From NCBI RefSeq assembly GCF_015624505.1, contig NZ_CP061379.1:4154001-4218000 (forward strand): a stretch of 64,000 nt of DNA. Direction: 5' to 3'. A program made the position numbers and the translations under genes. A model generated the notes under the pieces. The model was not told the origin of the DNA, made no database searches, and saw only the letters and a program-made list of their open reading frames with translations. This DNA comes from Bradyrhizobium commune. Its GTDB lineage: Bacteria > Pseudomonadota > Alphaproteobacteria > Rhizobiales > Xanthobacteraceae. Positions 18,519 to 27,900 of this stretch are shown here, piece after piece; the stretch's first letter is position 1, and the number at the start of each line of letters is the position of its first letter.

Positions 18519-18857
18519 ATCAGCTCGCGGATCGTCCGACAACCGATAAACAATCGTGATTCCAATTGGTTGCTGCCGCAATGTCGGTCCTGGTCAATCC
18601 CAGCTGCTGTTGGCGTGACATCGGGATGACCGGCTAAGCTCTTGAGTGCATTGAGAGATGTCGAAGATGCTTGCTTTTTGCCCCGCAGCCTATGTTAGAA
18701 CGCGGGCCGTCAAGTCACCGCGCGCCAAATTGCGCATCACCGCGAGGCGCACGCCTTCTCATCCCTCATTCGCGCTTTCGTCGGCATGACTGCCGATGAA
18801 GCCACAATCGGTTGATTGCTGAGGATCGTCTCCAGGAAATCAATCAAGAGATCATCC
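18519..18857. other. Intergenic stretch without a recognised gene
   Basis: The 339 bases between the LytTR gene and the alpha/beta hydrolase gene contain no convincing coding frame; the longest short frames have no ribosome site or family signal. A TATGTT hexamer near 18691 with a poor -35 could be part of the hydrolase promoter. Confidence 0.5.
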
Positions 18858-19505
18858 ATGCCTGAAGTTATTTTCGCCGGCCCTGCTGGCCGTCTCGAGG
18901 GCCGCTATCACCCGGCCAAGCAGAAGAACGCGCCGATCGCGATGATCCTGCATCCGCATCCGCAGTTTCACGGCACGATGAACCATCAGATCGTGTATCA
19001 GTGCTACTACGCGTTTGCGCATCGCGGCTTCTCGGTGCTGCGCTTCAACTTCCGCGGCGTCGGCCGAAGCCAGGGCTCGTTCGACCACGGCACCGGCGAA
19101 TTGTCGGATGCGGCCGCAGCCCTCGACTGGGCACAGACCATCAATCCCGAAGCGCGCGCCTGCTGGGTCGCGGGCTTCTCCTTCGGCGCCTGGATCGGCA
19201 TGCAGCTGCTGATGCGCCGCCCGGAGGTCGAAGGCTTTATTTCAATCGCGCCGCCCGCGAACCTCTACGACTTCTCGTTCCTCGCGCCCTGCCCGTCCTC
19301 CGGGCTGATCGTGCATGGCGAGAAAGACGCGGTGGTGCCGCCGAAGGACGTCAACACGCTGGTCGAGAAGCTGAAGACGCAGAAGGGCATCGTGATCGAC
19401 CAGCAGGTCATCCCCGGCGCCAACCACTTCTTCGACGCCAAGCTCGAGCCGCTGATGGAGACCATCACGGCCTATCTCGACATGCGTCTTGCCAACGTGC
19501 GCTAA
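18858..19505 (+). CDS. Alpha/beta hydrolase
   Basis: This 215-residue serine hydrolase of the small dienelactone/YfhR-like type has the oxyanion region LHPHPQFHGTMNHQIVYQ, nucleophile Ser in AGFSFGAWIGMQ, acid Asp in VHGEKDAVVPP and base His in PGANHFFDAKL. No signal peptide is present, so it is cytosolic. The ATG at 18858 begins the conserved PEVIFAGPAGRLEGRY; an upstream in-frame ATG at 18816 is less likely. It faces the GST gene tail-to-tail. The substrate is unknown. Confidence 0.9.
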   Translation: MPEVIFAGPAGRLEGRYHPAKQKNAPIAMILHPHPQFHGTMNHQIVYQCYYAFAHRGFSVLRFNFRGVGRSQGSFDHGTGELSDAAAALDWAQTINPEARACWVAGFSFGAWIGMQLLMRRPEVEGFISIAPPANLYDFSFLAPCPSSGLIVHGEKDAVVPPKDVNTLVEKLKTQKGIVIDQQVIPGANHFFDAKLEPLMETITAYLDMRLANVR

Positions 19506-19511
19506 GACATT

Positions 19512-19538
19512 CGGCCTGAGCGCACTGCGCTCAGGCCG
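19512..19538. terminator. Bidirectional stem-loop between hydrolase and GST genes
   Basis: CGGCCTGAGCGC and GCGCTCAGGCCG form a perfect 12-bp stem with loop ACT. The right arm includes the GST stop codon (TCA on the plus strand at 19531). It sits between convergent genes; no T run follows on either side. Confidence 0.6.
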
Positions 19539-20208
19539 CAAGCTTCAAGAGATGCGCGTCGTGCCGCACCAGGAAGGCGCGCAGCAATTGCGGATAGTCC
19601 GCGCCGACCGCTGAGCGCACGCTCGGACGCTTTGCAAGCTCATCTCGCCAGGCGCAGACCTTCGGTAGATCACTGAAGATGCCGAGCTCAGTTAGCTCGT
19701 CGAACACATCGAAATAGCGGAAGATCGGTGCGAACACCGCATCGACCAAGCCGAACCGCTCGCTGGCGAAATAAGGCCCCGCTCCGAGTGCAGCCTCGAC
19801 ACGCGAAAATTTCGCCGCAAGCGCCTGACGCTTGCTTTCGAACGTCGCCGGATCCGTCGTCGTCTCCAGTCCCCAGAGATCGCCTAGGATCGCCGAGCCG
19901 AACTCCATCCAGGCGCGGTGCTCGGCGCGCTTCAGGGCATCGGCTGGATGCAGCTTCGCGCCCGCTTGCGTCTCCTCAATGTATTCGCAGATCACGTTGC
20001 TCTCGAACAGCGCGACCTCGCCCTCCTCGGTCGTCACCACCAGCACCGGCACCTTGCCGAGCGGCGACAGTTTCAGGAACCAGTCGGGCTTGTTGGCGAG
20101 ATCGATGTCGATCCGTTCGAACGGTACGCCCTTCTCCTTGAGCGCGATCACCGCGCGCTGCACGTAGGGGCAAAGCTTGTGGCTGATCAGTTTGAGCGAA
20201 ACGGCCAT
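19531..20208 (-). CDS. Glutathione S-transferase family protein
   Basis: The N-terminal thioredoxin-like domain starts at the chosen ATG (SLKLISHKLCPYVQRAVIAL) and holds the cis-proline motif GKVPVLVV and the glutathione-binding ESNVICEYI. The C-terminal domain is helical (GPYFASERFGLVDAVFAPIF). The SHKLCPYVQR active-site form, with Cys before Pro, resembles Omega/Lambda-type GSTs that act as thiol transferases rather than conjugating enzymes. A longer frame to 20262 is rejected because its extra codons read through a cluster of GATGCATC palindromes that look regulatory. anmK ends 97 bases upstream. Confidence 0.9.
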   Translation of the reverse strand: MAVSLKLISHKLCPYVQRAVIALKEKGVPFERIDIDLANKPDWFLKLSPLGKVPVLVVTTEEGEVALFESNVICEYIEETQAGAKLHPADALKRAEHRAWMEFGSAILGDLWGLETTTDPATFESKRQALAAKFSRVEAALGAGPYFASERFGLVDAVFAPIFRYFDVFDELTELGIFSDLPKVCAWRDELAKRPSVRSAVGADYPQLLRAFLVRHDAHLLKLAA

Positions 20209-20228
20209 GGCGACGATCCCGGCAGTTA

Positions 20229-20285
20229 GATGCAACTGCATCCAATATAGATGCATCCGCATACATCCGTCAAGATCGATGCATC
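20229..20285 (-). promoter_or_regulatory. Three GATGCA/TGCATC palindromes upstream of the GST gene
   Basis: GATGCA-AC-TGCATC (20229-20242), GATGCATC (20250-20257) and GATGCATC (20278-20285) fill the gap between anmK and the GST gene, at centre spacings of roughly two to three helical turns. The repetition strongly suggests an operator array for a dimeric repressor controlling the GST gene. The regulator is not in the window. Confidence 0.5.
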
Positions 20286-20305
20286 TGCCTCCACCATCAC
20301 CAACC

Positions 20306-21409
20306 TCAAGGCCTGGCGATCACCCCGCCCGTCATCGGCATCGGCACACCCGTGGTGGCCGGGTAGGACAGCGGCAGGCCCTTGAGCCCGCGCGCGGCGA
20401 GGAAGCCGAAGGCCTGCGCCTCGATTGCGTCGGAGGCCCAGCCCAGCGTCTCGGCGGCCTCGACAGTCGCCGAGCCCACCCGCTCCCGCAGCATGCGCAG
20501 CATGGTGAGGTTGCGCGCGCCGCCGCCACAGACGATCCAGCTGCGCGGCCGCCGCGGCAGCAAGGGAATGATGCGCGCGATCGCGGCGGCCGTGAAAGCG
20601 GTGAGCGTCGCAGCGCCGTCGGCCGGCGGCACATCGCCCAGCCTCAGCGCAGCAAAATCGTTGCGGTCGAGCGATTTCGGTGGCGGCGATGCAAAGAACG
20701 GCAGCTCCAGCGCCTGCGCGATCCACGCCTCATCGACCTTGCCGAGGGCTGCGAACTTGCCCTCCGCATCGAAGGCCTGGTTCATGGTGCGGTACATGAA
20801 ATCATCAAGCAGCGCGTTGCCGGGCCCGGTGTCGCAGGCGATCAGGGTGTCGTTGCCGTCGACATAGGTGATGTTGGAGACACCGCCGATATTGACCACG
20901 CAGATCGGCCCTTCGCGCTCCAGCGCTTGCGTCAGCGCGCGGTGGTAGACCGGAACGAACGGCGCGCCCTGGCCGCCGGCGGCGACGTCAGCGGCGCGAA
21001 AATCGTGCATCACGGGAATATGGATCGCCCTGGCGAGTGCCGGCGCATCGCCGATCTGGACCGTCAGCCGCCGCTCGGGGCGATGCAGCACGGTCTGGCC
21101 ATGGAAACCGACGATGTCGATCTCTTCTGGCTTCATGCGGTTCTGGGCGACGAAGGCGGCCACCGCCTCGGCATGGGCCAGCGTCACCGCGCGCTCGGCC
21201 TCGGCCAAAATGCCCGGCCGTGCATCGCGTTGCGGCAGGTGCACGGCTTCGCTCAGCGCCTGGCGCAGCAGACTGCGCTCGGCCGGGCTATAGGGCCGGT
21301 AGCCGGACGGGCCGAACGCCTTCACCTGCTTTCCGTCGGTTTCGATCAGCGCGACATCGACCCCGTCAAGCGAGGTGCCGCTCATCAAACCGAGTGCCGT
21401 CAACATCAT
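20306..21409 (-). CDS. anmK: Anhydro-N-acetylmuramic acid kinase AnmK
   Basis: AnmK phosphorylates and opens 1,6-anhydro-MurNAc released by lytic transglycosylases, returning it to MurNAc-6-phosphate for cell-wall recycling. The 367-residue product begins with the signature GLMSGTSLDGVDVALIET and contains the nucleotide-binding INIGGVSNITYV, CDTGPGNALLDDFMYR and VCGGGARNLTMLRML segments. The start at 21409 (MMLTAL) is chosen because the longer frame to 21508 runs into the divergent tyrS promoter. PBP1A and an N-acetylmuramoyl amidase, also cell-wall enzymes, are encoded 23-27 kb further on. Confidence 0.94.
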   Translation of the reverse strand: MMLTALGLMSGTSLDGVDVALIETDGKQVKAFGPSGYRPYSPAERSLLRQALSEAVHLPQRDARPGILAEAERAVTLAHAEAVAAFVAQNRMKPEEIDIVGFHGQTVLHRPERRLTVQIGDAPALARAIHIPVMHDFRAADVAAGGQGAPFVPVYHRALTQALEREGPICVVNIGGVSNITYVDGNDTLIACDTGPGNALLDDFMYRTMNQAFDAEGKFAALGKVDEAWIAQALELPFFASPPPKSLDRNDFAALRLGDVPPADGAATLTAFTAAAIARIIPLLPRRPRSWIVCGGGARNLTMLRMLRERVGSATVEAAETLGWASDAIEAQAFGFLAARGLKGLPLSYPATTGVPMPMTGGVIARP

Positions 21410-21431
21410 CTCAAGCTGGCCCCGACGCCCG

Positions 21432-21460
21432 ACTTGTATCAAACAAGTACATCTTATAAT
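21432..21460 (+). promoter_or_regulatory. Candidate tyrS promoter with overlapping inverted repeat
   Basis: A consensus -10 box TATAAT lies at 21455-21460. The -35 region (TTGTAT at 21434-21439, spacing 15, or GACTTG at 21431-21436, spacing 18) overlaps a perfect inverted repeat ACTTGT-N5-ACAAGT (21432-21448). The same repeat lies upstream of anmK on the other strand, so both genes could be affected. Confidence 0.5.
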
Positions 21461-21554
21461 GCCACAGCGCGCTTTTTTGCGGCAGCCCGGCAGGCGCCGG
21501 TTCCGCAACTTGCCGCAATGAACGTAAAATAAGAATGGTCAGGCCCGCCTACAG

Positions 21555-22808
21555 ATGACTGCATTTAAATCGGATTTCCTCAATACCTTGCAGGAACGTG
21601 GTTTCGTCCACCAGTGCTCCGATTTCGAGGGGCTGGACGCGCTTGCCGCCAAGGGCGAGGCAACCGCCTATGTCGGCTACGATTGCACCGCGCCCTCGCT
21701 GCACATCGGCAACTACCTGACCATGATGATGCTGCACTGGCTCCAAGAGTCCGGCAACAAGCCGATCACGCTGATGGGCGGCGGCACCACCATGGTCGGC
21801 GATCCCTCCGGCAAGGACGAGACGCGCGCGATCCGCACTGTCGCCGAGATCGAGGCCAACAAGGAATCGATCCGCGGCGTGTTTTCGAAAGTGCTGCGCT
21901 ATGGCGACGGCAAGAGCGACGCCATCATGCTCGACAACGCGGAGTGGCTGACCAGGCTCAACTGGATCGAGATGCTGCGCGACGTCGGCCGGCATTTCTC
22001 GGTCAACCGCATGCTGACCATGGACTCCGTGCGGCTGCGTCTCGAGCGCGAACAGGAGATGAGCTTCATCGAGTTCAACTACATGGTCTGCCAGGCCTAC
22101 GACTTCGTCGAGCTCGCCAAGCGCGCCGGCTGCAAATTGCAGATGGGCGGCTCGGACCAGTGGGGCAACATCATCATGGGCGTCGATCTCGGCCGCCGCA
22201 TGGGCACGCATCAGCTGTACGCGCTGACGACGCCGCTGCTGACCACCGCCTCGGGCGCCAAGATGGGCAAGACCGCGCAAGGCGCGGTCTGGCTCAACGC
22301 GGACCAGTTCAGCGCTTACGATTTCTGGCAGTACTGGCGCAACACCGAGGATGCCGACGTCGGCAAATTCCTGAAGCTGTTCACGACGCTGCCGATGAGC
22401 GAGATCCGGAAGCTCGAGGCGCTCGCAGGCTCAGAGATCAACGAGGCCAAGAAGGTGCTCGCCACCGAGGCGACAGCGCTGCTTCACGGCCGCGATGCCG
22501 CGGACGCGGCGGCGGAAACCGCACGACGCACGTTCGAGGAAGGCGCGCTCGCCGAGAGCCTGCCGACCGTGGAAATTCCGCGTGGCGAACTCGATGCCGG
22601 CATCGGCGTGCTCAACGCCTTCGTCAAGGCGGGCCTCGTCGCCTCCAATGGCGAGGCGCGGCGCCAGATCAAGGGCGGCGGCCTGCGCGTCAATGACGAG
22701 CCCGTCACCGACGAGAAGATGACGCTCTCGGCGGCCAATCTGACGCCGGAAGGCGTGATCAAGCTGTCCTTCGGCAAGAAGAAGCACGTCCTCATCAAGC
22801 CTGCATAG
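21555..22808 (+). CDS. tyrS: Tyrosyl-tRNA synthetase
   Basis: TyrS charges tRNA-Tyr. The class I signatures are present: the HIGH-like [10 protein letters not shown] near residue 50 and the KMSKS-like [13 protein letters not shown] near residue 237. The tyrosine pocket segments [10 protein letters not shown] and YDFVELAKR with GGSDQWGNI are intact. Residues about 350-415 form an S4 RNA-binding domain ([20 protein letters not shown]). The length of 417 is normal for the TyrRS subgroup in alphaproteobacteria. It is divergent from anmK; an MFS gene follows after 56 bases. Confidence 0.97.
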   Translation: MTAFKSDFLNTLQERGFVHQCSDFEGLDALAAKGEATAYVGYDCTAPSLHIGNYLTMMMLHWLQESGNKPITLMGGGTTMVGDPSGKDETRAIRTVAEIEANKESIRGVFSKVLRYGDGKSDAIMLDNAEWLTRLNWIEMLRDVGRHFSVNRMLTMDSVRLRLEREQEMSFIEFNYMVCQAYDFVELAKRAGCKLQMGGSDQWGNIIMGVDLGRRMGTHQLYALTTPLLTTASGAKMGKTAQGAVWLNADQFSAYDFWQYWRNTEDADVGKFLKLFTTLPMSEIRKLEALAGSEINEAKKVLATEATALLHGRDAADAAAETARRTFEEGALAESLPTVEIPRGELDAGIGVLNAFVKAGLVASNGEARRQIKGGGLRVNDEPVTDEKMTLSAANLTPEGVIKLSFGKKKHVLIKPA

Positions 22809-22829
22809 GCGTATGAGCTTTTGATGCTT

Positions 22830-22859
22830 GTCAGGGCGCGCTGGTGCGCGCTCCCTGAC
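22830..22859 (+). promoter_or_regulatory. Strong hairpin directly before the MFS start codon
   Basis: GTCAGGGCGCGC and GCGCGCTCCCTGAC pair with one bulged base around a short TGGT loop; the stem ends five bases before the ATG at 22865. No T run follows, so it may be a tyrS mRNA end rather than a factor-independent terminator. In a read-through message it would bury the ribosome site. Confidence 0.45.
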
Positions 22860-22864
22860 GGGCA

Positions 22865-24112
22865 ATGGATCAGAACACGCCCAGGGAACAGATCGGCAGC
22901 ACGCAGCAAGGTGCCGTACGCACCGCGCTCGTCGTGCTCGCGCTGTGTTTCACGCTGGCTGTGCTCGGGCGCGGCCTGAGCGAAAGTTTTACGGTTTTCC
23001 TCAAACCGATCTCGGAAAATTTCGGCTGGGATCGTGCGCAGGTCGTCTCGATCTACTCGCTGACCTGGCTCATCAGCGGACTGACCGCACCTTTGGTCGG
23101 GCGCCTGTTCGATCATTCCGGACCGCGCATCGTCTACGCGCTCGGGCTGCTCCTGCTCGGCTCGGCCTTCCTGATTGCTGCGCATGCGCAATCGCTCTGG
23201 CAATTCCAGCTCTCGATCGGCATCTGCGTCGGCATCGGCGTTGCCTTCATCGGCAATGTGCCGAACTCGATCCTGCTCGGCCGCTGGTTCGGGCCGCGGC
23301 TGCCGACCGCAATGGCTGTGGTCTATTCGGCAATGGGCGGCGGCGTGCTGGCGCTGCTGCCGGCCTCGCAACTGCTGATCGATCATCTCGGCTGGCGCGA
23401 GACCTATCAGCTGTTCGGGTTCGCCGCATTGGGCCTGCTGGTGCCGCTGATGCTGTTGCCATGGCGGCGGTTCGCGGCGGGCTCGCCGCACGTCGCCAAG
23501 AAGACCGATCCGGATTTCATCGACGACGGCTGGACGCTTGTGAGCGCGATCCGCCACCACGCGTTCTGGGCGCTGTTCTCGACCTTCTTCTTCACCGCCG
23601 TCGGCATGTATGCGATCGCCGCGCAAATCGTTGCCTACCTGATCGACGCGGGCTTCCCGCCGCTCCAGGCCGCGACGGCCTGGGGCTTTTCCGGCGTCGT
23701 ACTGGTGTTCGGCATGTTGGGGGTGTCCGCGCTCGACGGGCTGATCGGGCGGAGGCCTTCGGTGCTGCTGAGCTACGCGATCTCGATCCTGGGCATCTTC
23801 CTGCTCTGGCTGTTGCAGTATGATCCGAACGTCATCCTGCTAATCGGCTTCGTCGTCTGTTTCGGCAGCATGATGGGCTCGCGCGGACCGCTGATCACCG
23901 CAACCGCAATGAAGATTTTTCGGGGCAAGCGGGTCGGCACCATCTACGGCACCATCTCGATCGGCAGCGGGTTCGGCTCGGCATTCGGTTCCTGGAGCGG
24001 CGGCCTGATCCACGATACGACGCACGGCTACAACGCGTTGCTTGTCTTCGCACTTGCGAGCGTGGTGCTCGGGATGATCCCGTTTCTGATCGTGCCCGCC
24101 TTGCGGCGCTAG
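22865..24112 (+). CDS. MFS transporter
   Basis: This 415-residue inner-membrane carrier has 12 predicted membrane segments and a central cytoplasmic loop (RFAAGSPHVAKKTDPDFIDD). The first half carries the usual GRLFDHSGPRIVYALG loop 2-3 motif and the second half its counterpart GLIGRRPSVLLS. It resembles the oxalate/formate-antiporter and monocarboxylate-like branch, but the substrate is not readable. It follows tyrS on the same strand across a strong hairpin and has no clear Shine-Dalgarno sequence, so it may be poorly translated or separately controlled. Confidence 0.88.
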   Translation: MDQNTPREQIGSTQQGAVRTALVVLALCFTLAVLGRGLSESFTVFLKPISENFGWDRAQVVSIYSLTWLISGLTAPLVGRLFDHSGPRIVYALGLLLLGSAFLIAAHAQSLWQFQLSIGICVGIGVAFIGNVPNSILLGRWFGPRLPTAMAVVYSAMGGGVLALLPASQLLIDHLGWRETYQLFGFAALGLLVPLMLLPWRRFAAGSPHVAKKTDPDFIDDGWTLVSAIRHHAFWALFSTFFFTAVGMYAIAAQIVAYLIDAGFPPLQAATAWGFSGVVLVFGMLGVSALDGLIGRRPSVLLSYAISILGIFLLWLLQYDPNVILLIGFVVCFGSMMGSRGPLITATAMKIFRGKRVGTIYGTISIGSGFGSAFGSWSGGLIHDTTHGYNALLVFALASVVLGMIPFLIVPALRR

Positions 24113-24220
24113 GCGCTCCTACAGGTAACCTTCGTGTAACCGGGGAACTACGGGCGCGCGTGACCCGACCAGGTGTAAAAAAATGCGGACGACGCACGGC
24201 TCAAACCCCGGCCTGCGGTG

Positions 24221-24239
24221 TTTTGTCGACATGACAAAA
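24221..24239. promoter_or_regulatory. Inverted repeat upstream of the DoxX gene
   Basis: TTTTGTC and GACAAAA are perfect 7-base arms around GACAT, about 90 bases before the DoxX start. The size and symmetry fit an operator for a dimeric regulator such as MarR or TetR; no regulator gene is adjacent. Confidence 0.35.
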
Positions 24240-24325
24240 ATGTCAGCGCGAATTGATCCGGCGCGACTTGCGGGCTGGAACCGGATGCGATCCAAGTCGC
24301 AGCATTGGATGGAGGGCATAAACCA

Positions 24326-24763
24326 ATGGACTTTCCCTATCTCTCTCGCTTTCAACCGGTTCTCTTGAGCCTGTTCCGCTTCATCACCGGACTGCTGCTG
24401 TTCCAGTATGGCGTCGCAAAACTTTTCAAGTTTCCGGTGCTTCCCTACTTCGCCGACATTCCGCCGCTGATCTACGCAGCCGGCACGCTCGAGCTGGTGC
24501 TCGGCGCGACGTTGATGCTCGGCCTGTTCACCCGGCTCTCGGCCTTCATCCTCGCAGGTGAAATGGCCTTCGCCTACTTCATGGGCCACATGTTGAAGAC
24601 CGGCACGCCGGTGTTCCTGCCGCTGCTCAATGGCGGCACCGCAGCGATCCTGTTCTGCTTCGCCTGCCTCTATCTCTCGGCCGCGGGCGGCGGCTTGGTC
24701 AGCGTCGACGCGCTGATGGGCAAGGAGAGCGCCGCGCCGGGCGGCGCCTTCGCGCGGCGCTGA
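24326..24763 (+). CDS. DoxX family membrane protein
   Basis: The ATG at 24326 has GGAGGG nine bases upstream, so it is preferred to the longer frame at 24305. The 145-residue product has four membrane segments (RFITGLLLFQYGVAKLF, LIYAAGTLELVLGATLML, LSAFILAGEMAFAYFMGHM, TAAILFCFACLYLSAAGG), the normal DoxX architecture. DoxX-type proteins are associated with redox and thiol-stress responses and sometimes act as quinone-linked partners; the specific role here is unknown. The gene stands alone between an MFS gene and a strong terminator. Confidence 0.9.
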   Translation: MDFPYLSRFQPVLLSLFRFITGLLLFQYGVAKLFKFPVLPYFADIPPLIYAAGTLELVLGATLMLGLFTRLSAFILAGEMAFAYFMGHMLKTGTPVFLPLLNGGTAAILFCFACLYLSAAGGGLVSVDALMGKESAAPGGAFARR

Positions 24764-24786
24764 TCGCGCGGCATTGACGAGACAAG

Positions 24787-24820
24787 GCGGCGCCCGCGGC
24801 ATCGCGGGCGCCGCTTTCCT
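24787..24820 (+). terminator. Intrinsic terminator after the DoxX gene
   Basis: GCGGCGCCCGCG and CGCGGGCGCCGC form a perfect 12-bp GC-rich stem with loop GCAT, followed by TTTCCTTT. It ends plus-strand transcription and could also stop the minus-strand message of the large envelope-protein gene and its downstream small ORF. Confidence 0.8.
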
Positions 24821-24907
24821 TTATCGCGGGCCCAGCACGTTCCAGATCACGGCCAGCACCGCCATGAGCAATCCGAACATGACAATGCGGTGGACTAGTC
24901 TGCTCAC
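24821..24907 (-). CDS. Putative 28-residue single-span membrane protein
   Basis: A GTG (plus-strand 24905-24907) overlaps the last base of the upstream stop codon (TAGTG), an arrangement for translational coupling. The frame encodes a short basic N-terminus (MSRLVHRIV), a hydrophobic stretch MFGLLMAVLAVIWNVL and the end GPR. It stops with TAA directly before the hairpin at 24787-24814. No family is recognised. It may be a real small membrane protein acting with the large envelope protein or a chance frame; the coupling and composition favour the former. Confidence 0.45.
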   Translation of the reverse strand: MSRLVHRIVMFGLLMAVLAVIWNVLGPR

Positions 24908-27900
24908 TACCGCCGCACCAGGCTGCAGCCGCTCGACAGCGGCCTTGCCGATCCCGTCTGGCTGTCGCCTGACTGCGCCGACGGCAGCTCGTCGATCGGC
25001 GTGTTCTGCTTGCCGGTATTGAATTCGAAGATCTTGCGAAACAGGCCCGGCGCCATCGCCGAGATCGGATTGACGCGCATCACCGGTGCGGCCGGCGTGC
25101 CGACGACCTCATAGGTGACGCCGATCAATCCCTCGTTGTTGCCGCCGCCGAGGAAGATGCCGAACAACGGGATCTGACCAAAGATGTTGTTCACGCCGTA
25201 CATCGGCACGAAGGTGCCGCTCATGCAAACCTGGTTGCCGGGATAGTCGATCGAGCCTTCGATGGTGGCGCCGATCATTGGTCCCTTGACGACGCCATCG
25301 CGGATCGTGAGCGCGCCGTTCTGGCGGGTGAACTCTGCGCGCAGCGCGTTGAAGGTGACGCCCCCGGGGGTGCCGTTCGGAGCGCCCGCGGCGACGCGCT
25401 CGAGCTGCGCCTCGCCCTTCACCGTGAAGTCGCGCACGTTGATGAGACCCTCGCGGGACGTGTTCGGCTCGGATGTCGGCGGCTCCATCGCCACCACCAT
25501 CTGGCCGCCCTGGGCCTTGGTGTAGGTGTCGGTGAAGCGCAGCAATGCGCCCGCATCGTTGGTCTGGAGGTAGATCACCTCGCGGCTGCCCTGCGCGCGT
25601 CCGCCGCGCAAATCCGCCGCCACCGGCGTGTCTTTGCCGATCCTGCCGCTCAGCGAGAAGGCCCTGATGGCGCCACTACGCTTCGACATCTTGGCATCGA
25701 CGCTGCGCATCGCCTCGCCGTTGAAGCCAGCGACCGCGCCGAGCTTCACGTCGACGTCGAAATCGACATTCTTCAGCTTGCTCTTGGAATCGTCCTTGGA
25801 ATTGCCTGAGATCGCCGACTTCAGGAAGCCGCGACCGTCGAACACGTCGCCACGCATGGTACCCCTCACCACGCCATCCTGGCCACGTTCCACCTTCAAC
25901 GACGCCTTGTCGCCATCGGACGGCGAGTAGGTCGGGAAGTTCGCATTCATGAGGTCGCCGTTCGGGTCGACTTCCAGCGAGCCCCTGATCGAGGCGCCGC
26001 CGCCTTCGACGACGATGTCCTCGAGCCGCGTCGATTGTGCCGTCGGCACCACCTTGAACGTGGCCTTGCTGGACTTGCCGGGCAGCTTGACCCAGCCGGG
26101 AAGGATGTTGTCGAGCTTGACCGAGGTGAGGTCGGCCTCGATGCCGAGTTTCGTGGTCTGGTCAGGACCGCCGGCAATCTTGCCCGACACCTTGACCGGT
26201 ACCGAGCCGCTGACCGCCGGGCTCAGGTCGAAGCCCAGGCGCGCACGGCTGGCATCGTCCAGCGTCGTCTGCAATTTGACGTCGGCATCGCCCTCGGTCG
26301 GCTTGCGATAGTCGAGCGAGGCCGCCTGCCCGTTGATCTTGACGTCGCCCTTGACCTGATAACCCTGGTTGCTGGCGACGATCTTGAGATTGTTGGCCTC
26401 GAGCTTCTGGTTCATCACCAGCTTGTCGGCCGCAAAGCCGTTGAGGTCCGCGGTCACGGCGTAAGTGGTGTCGGCCTTGGTCAGCTCGCCCTTGACCGGC
26501 AGGCCAAGCTGGATGTTGGCCGAGAACGTGCCTTTGCTGGTGTTGGGATCGACCACGGTCGCCGACAGATCGCTCAGGCGATCATTGGCGAGCATTTCTG
26601 CCGCCGCCGGCACGGGCCCGTCGACTCGGAATCTGGTCCGCGACGGCGATGGTTTCGGTGCCATGTCCGGCACCTCGAAGATGAAATCGGAGATCGTGAC
26701 CTTGCGGCCCGCGGGCGTGTCGGCAATGCCTTGCCCGATATTCACGGTCGCCGTGCGCCCGGTCACGTGCGCCTTGAGGTCGGCATCGTGCACCACGGGC
26801 ATGCCGTCGACGGGACGGACCGCGACACCGCTCGCGACGATGTTGACGGACAGACCGTCGTCGGGAATCGGCGGCCCCTTGCGGGGAAGGTTACGCGTCG
26901 GCGAATTGACGCCGACCTCGATGCGCTGAAGCGTGCCGCGCTCGATCCGCTCGATCACCCATTGGCGAAGCTCCGGCACGATCAGCGTCGGCCACATCCG
27001 CTTCAGCGCGGACGCCGACATCGGCGTTCCCGCAAAGCCGAGCGTCAGGCGCGGCTCGCCCGAATAGTCGATCGCGCCGGTGCCGGCGACACCGATCTCG
27101 CCGTTGGAGATGTCGGCTTGCGTCAGCAGCAGCCGCTTGTGGTCGGTGTCGAAGCGGAATCCGATCGCGATGCGGTTGAAGACGAGCGGCGGCTCGTTGT
27201 CGATGCCGCCGAGCAGGATCGAGCCGCCGCTGAAGCCGAGCTGCCAGTCGTTGGTGGTGCCGTTCGGCGGCTCGAGATGGGCCAGCAGCGTCAGGCGGTT
27301 GGCGCCGGAAAGGATCTTGAACGGCGCCACCAAGACGCGACGGCTTGCGTCCCACTCGACATTGATCTCGGCCGAGTCGATCGCCATCGGATAGTCGGGC
27401 GTATCGGTGTCGGTGATGTTGCCCGCACCGATCGTGACCTTGCCGCGGAAAAATGTCGGCACGCCGTCGCGTCCGAGCTCGCCCTTGAGCTCGCCGGTCA
27501 GCGGCAGATCGGCAGTGTAAGTCAGATCCTTCACCCGCAGTGCCAGCAGGATGTTGGACGTCGAGACCTTGTCGGCACGGATATCGACGGAACGCACGCC
27601 ATACTCGGCTGGTCCGATCGTGGCGCGCAGCGACCACGGATGCGCGCCTTCTTCGCCGACGCTGAGCGCGACACCGCCATGGCTTGGCCGGCGCAGGCTG
27701 AGCGTGATGTTCTCAAACGCCCATTTGCTGCCGCGCTGCTGATCGTCGACGATCAGATTGCCGTTCTTGAGACCGATCTCGTTGAGGTTCTGGCCGTCGA
27801 GACCGGTCATGCTCAGGCTGTCGAGCCAGTCGAGGCCCTGAAGAATACCGTTCTGCGCGATGGCTTGAGGTGCAGCCTGGGACGCGTCGGGGCTCGCAGG

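Noticed and set aside
24183..24368. 61-residue plus-strand ORF before the DoxX gene
   Set aside because: It overlaps the DoxX start, contains the inverted repeat at 24221-24239 and has no ribosome site.
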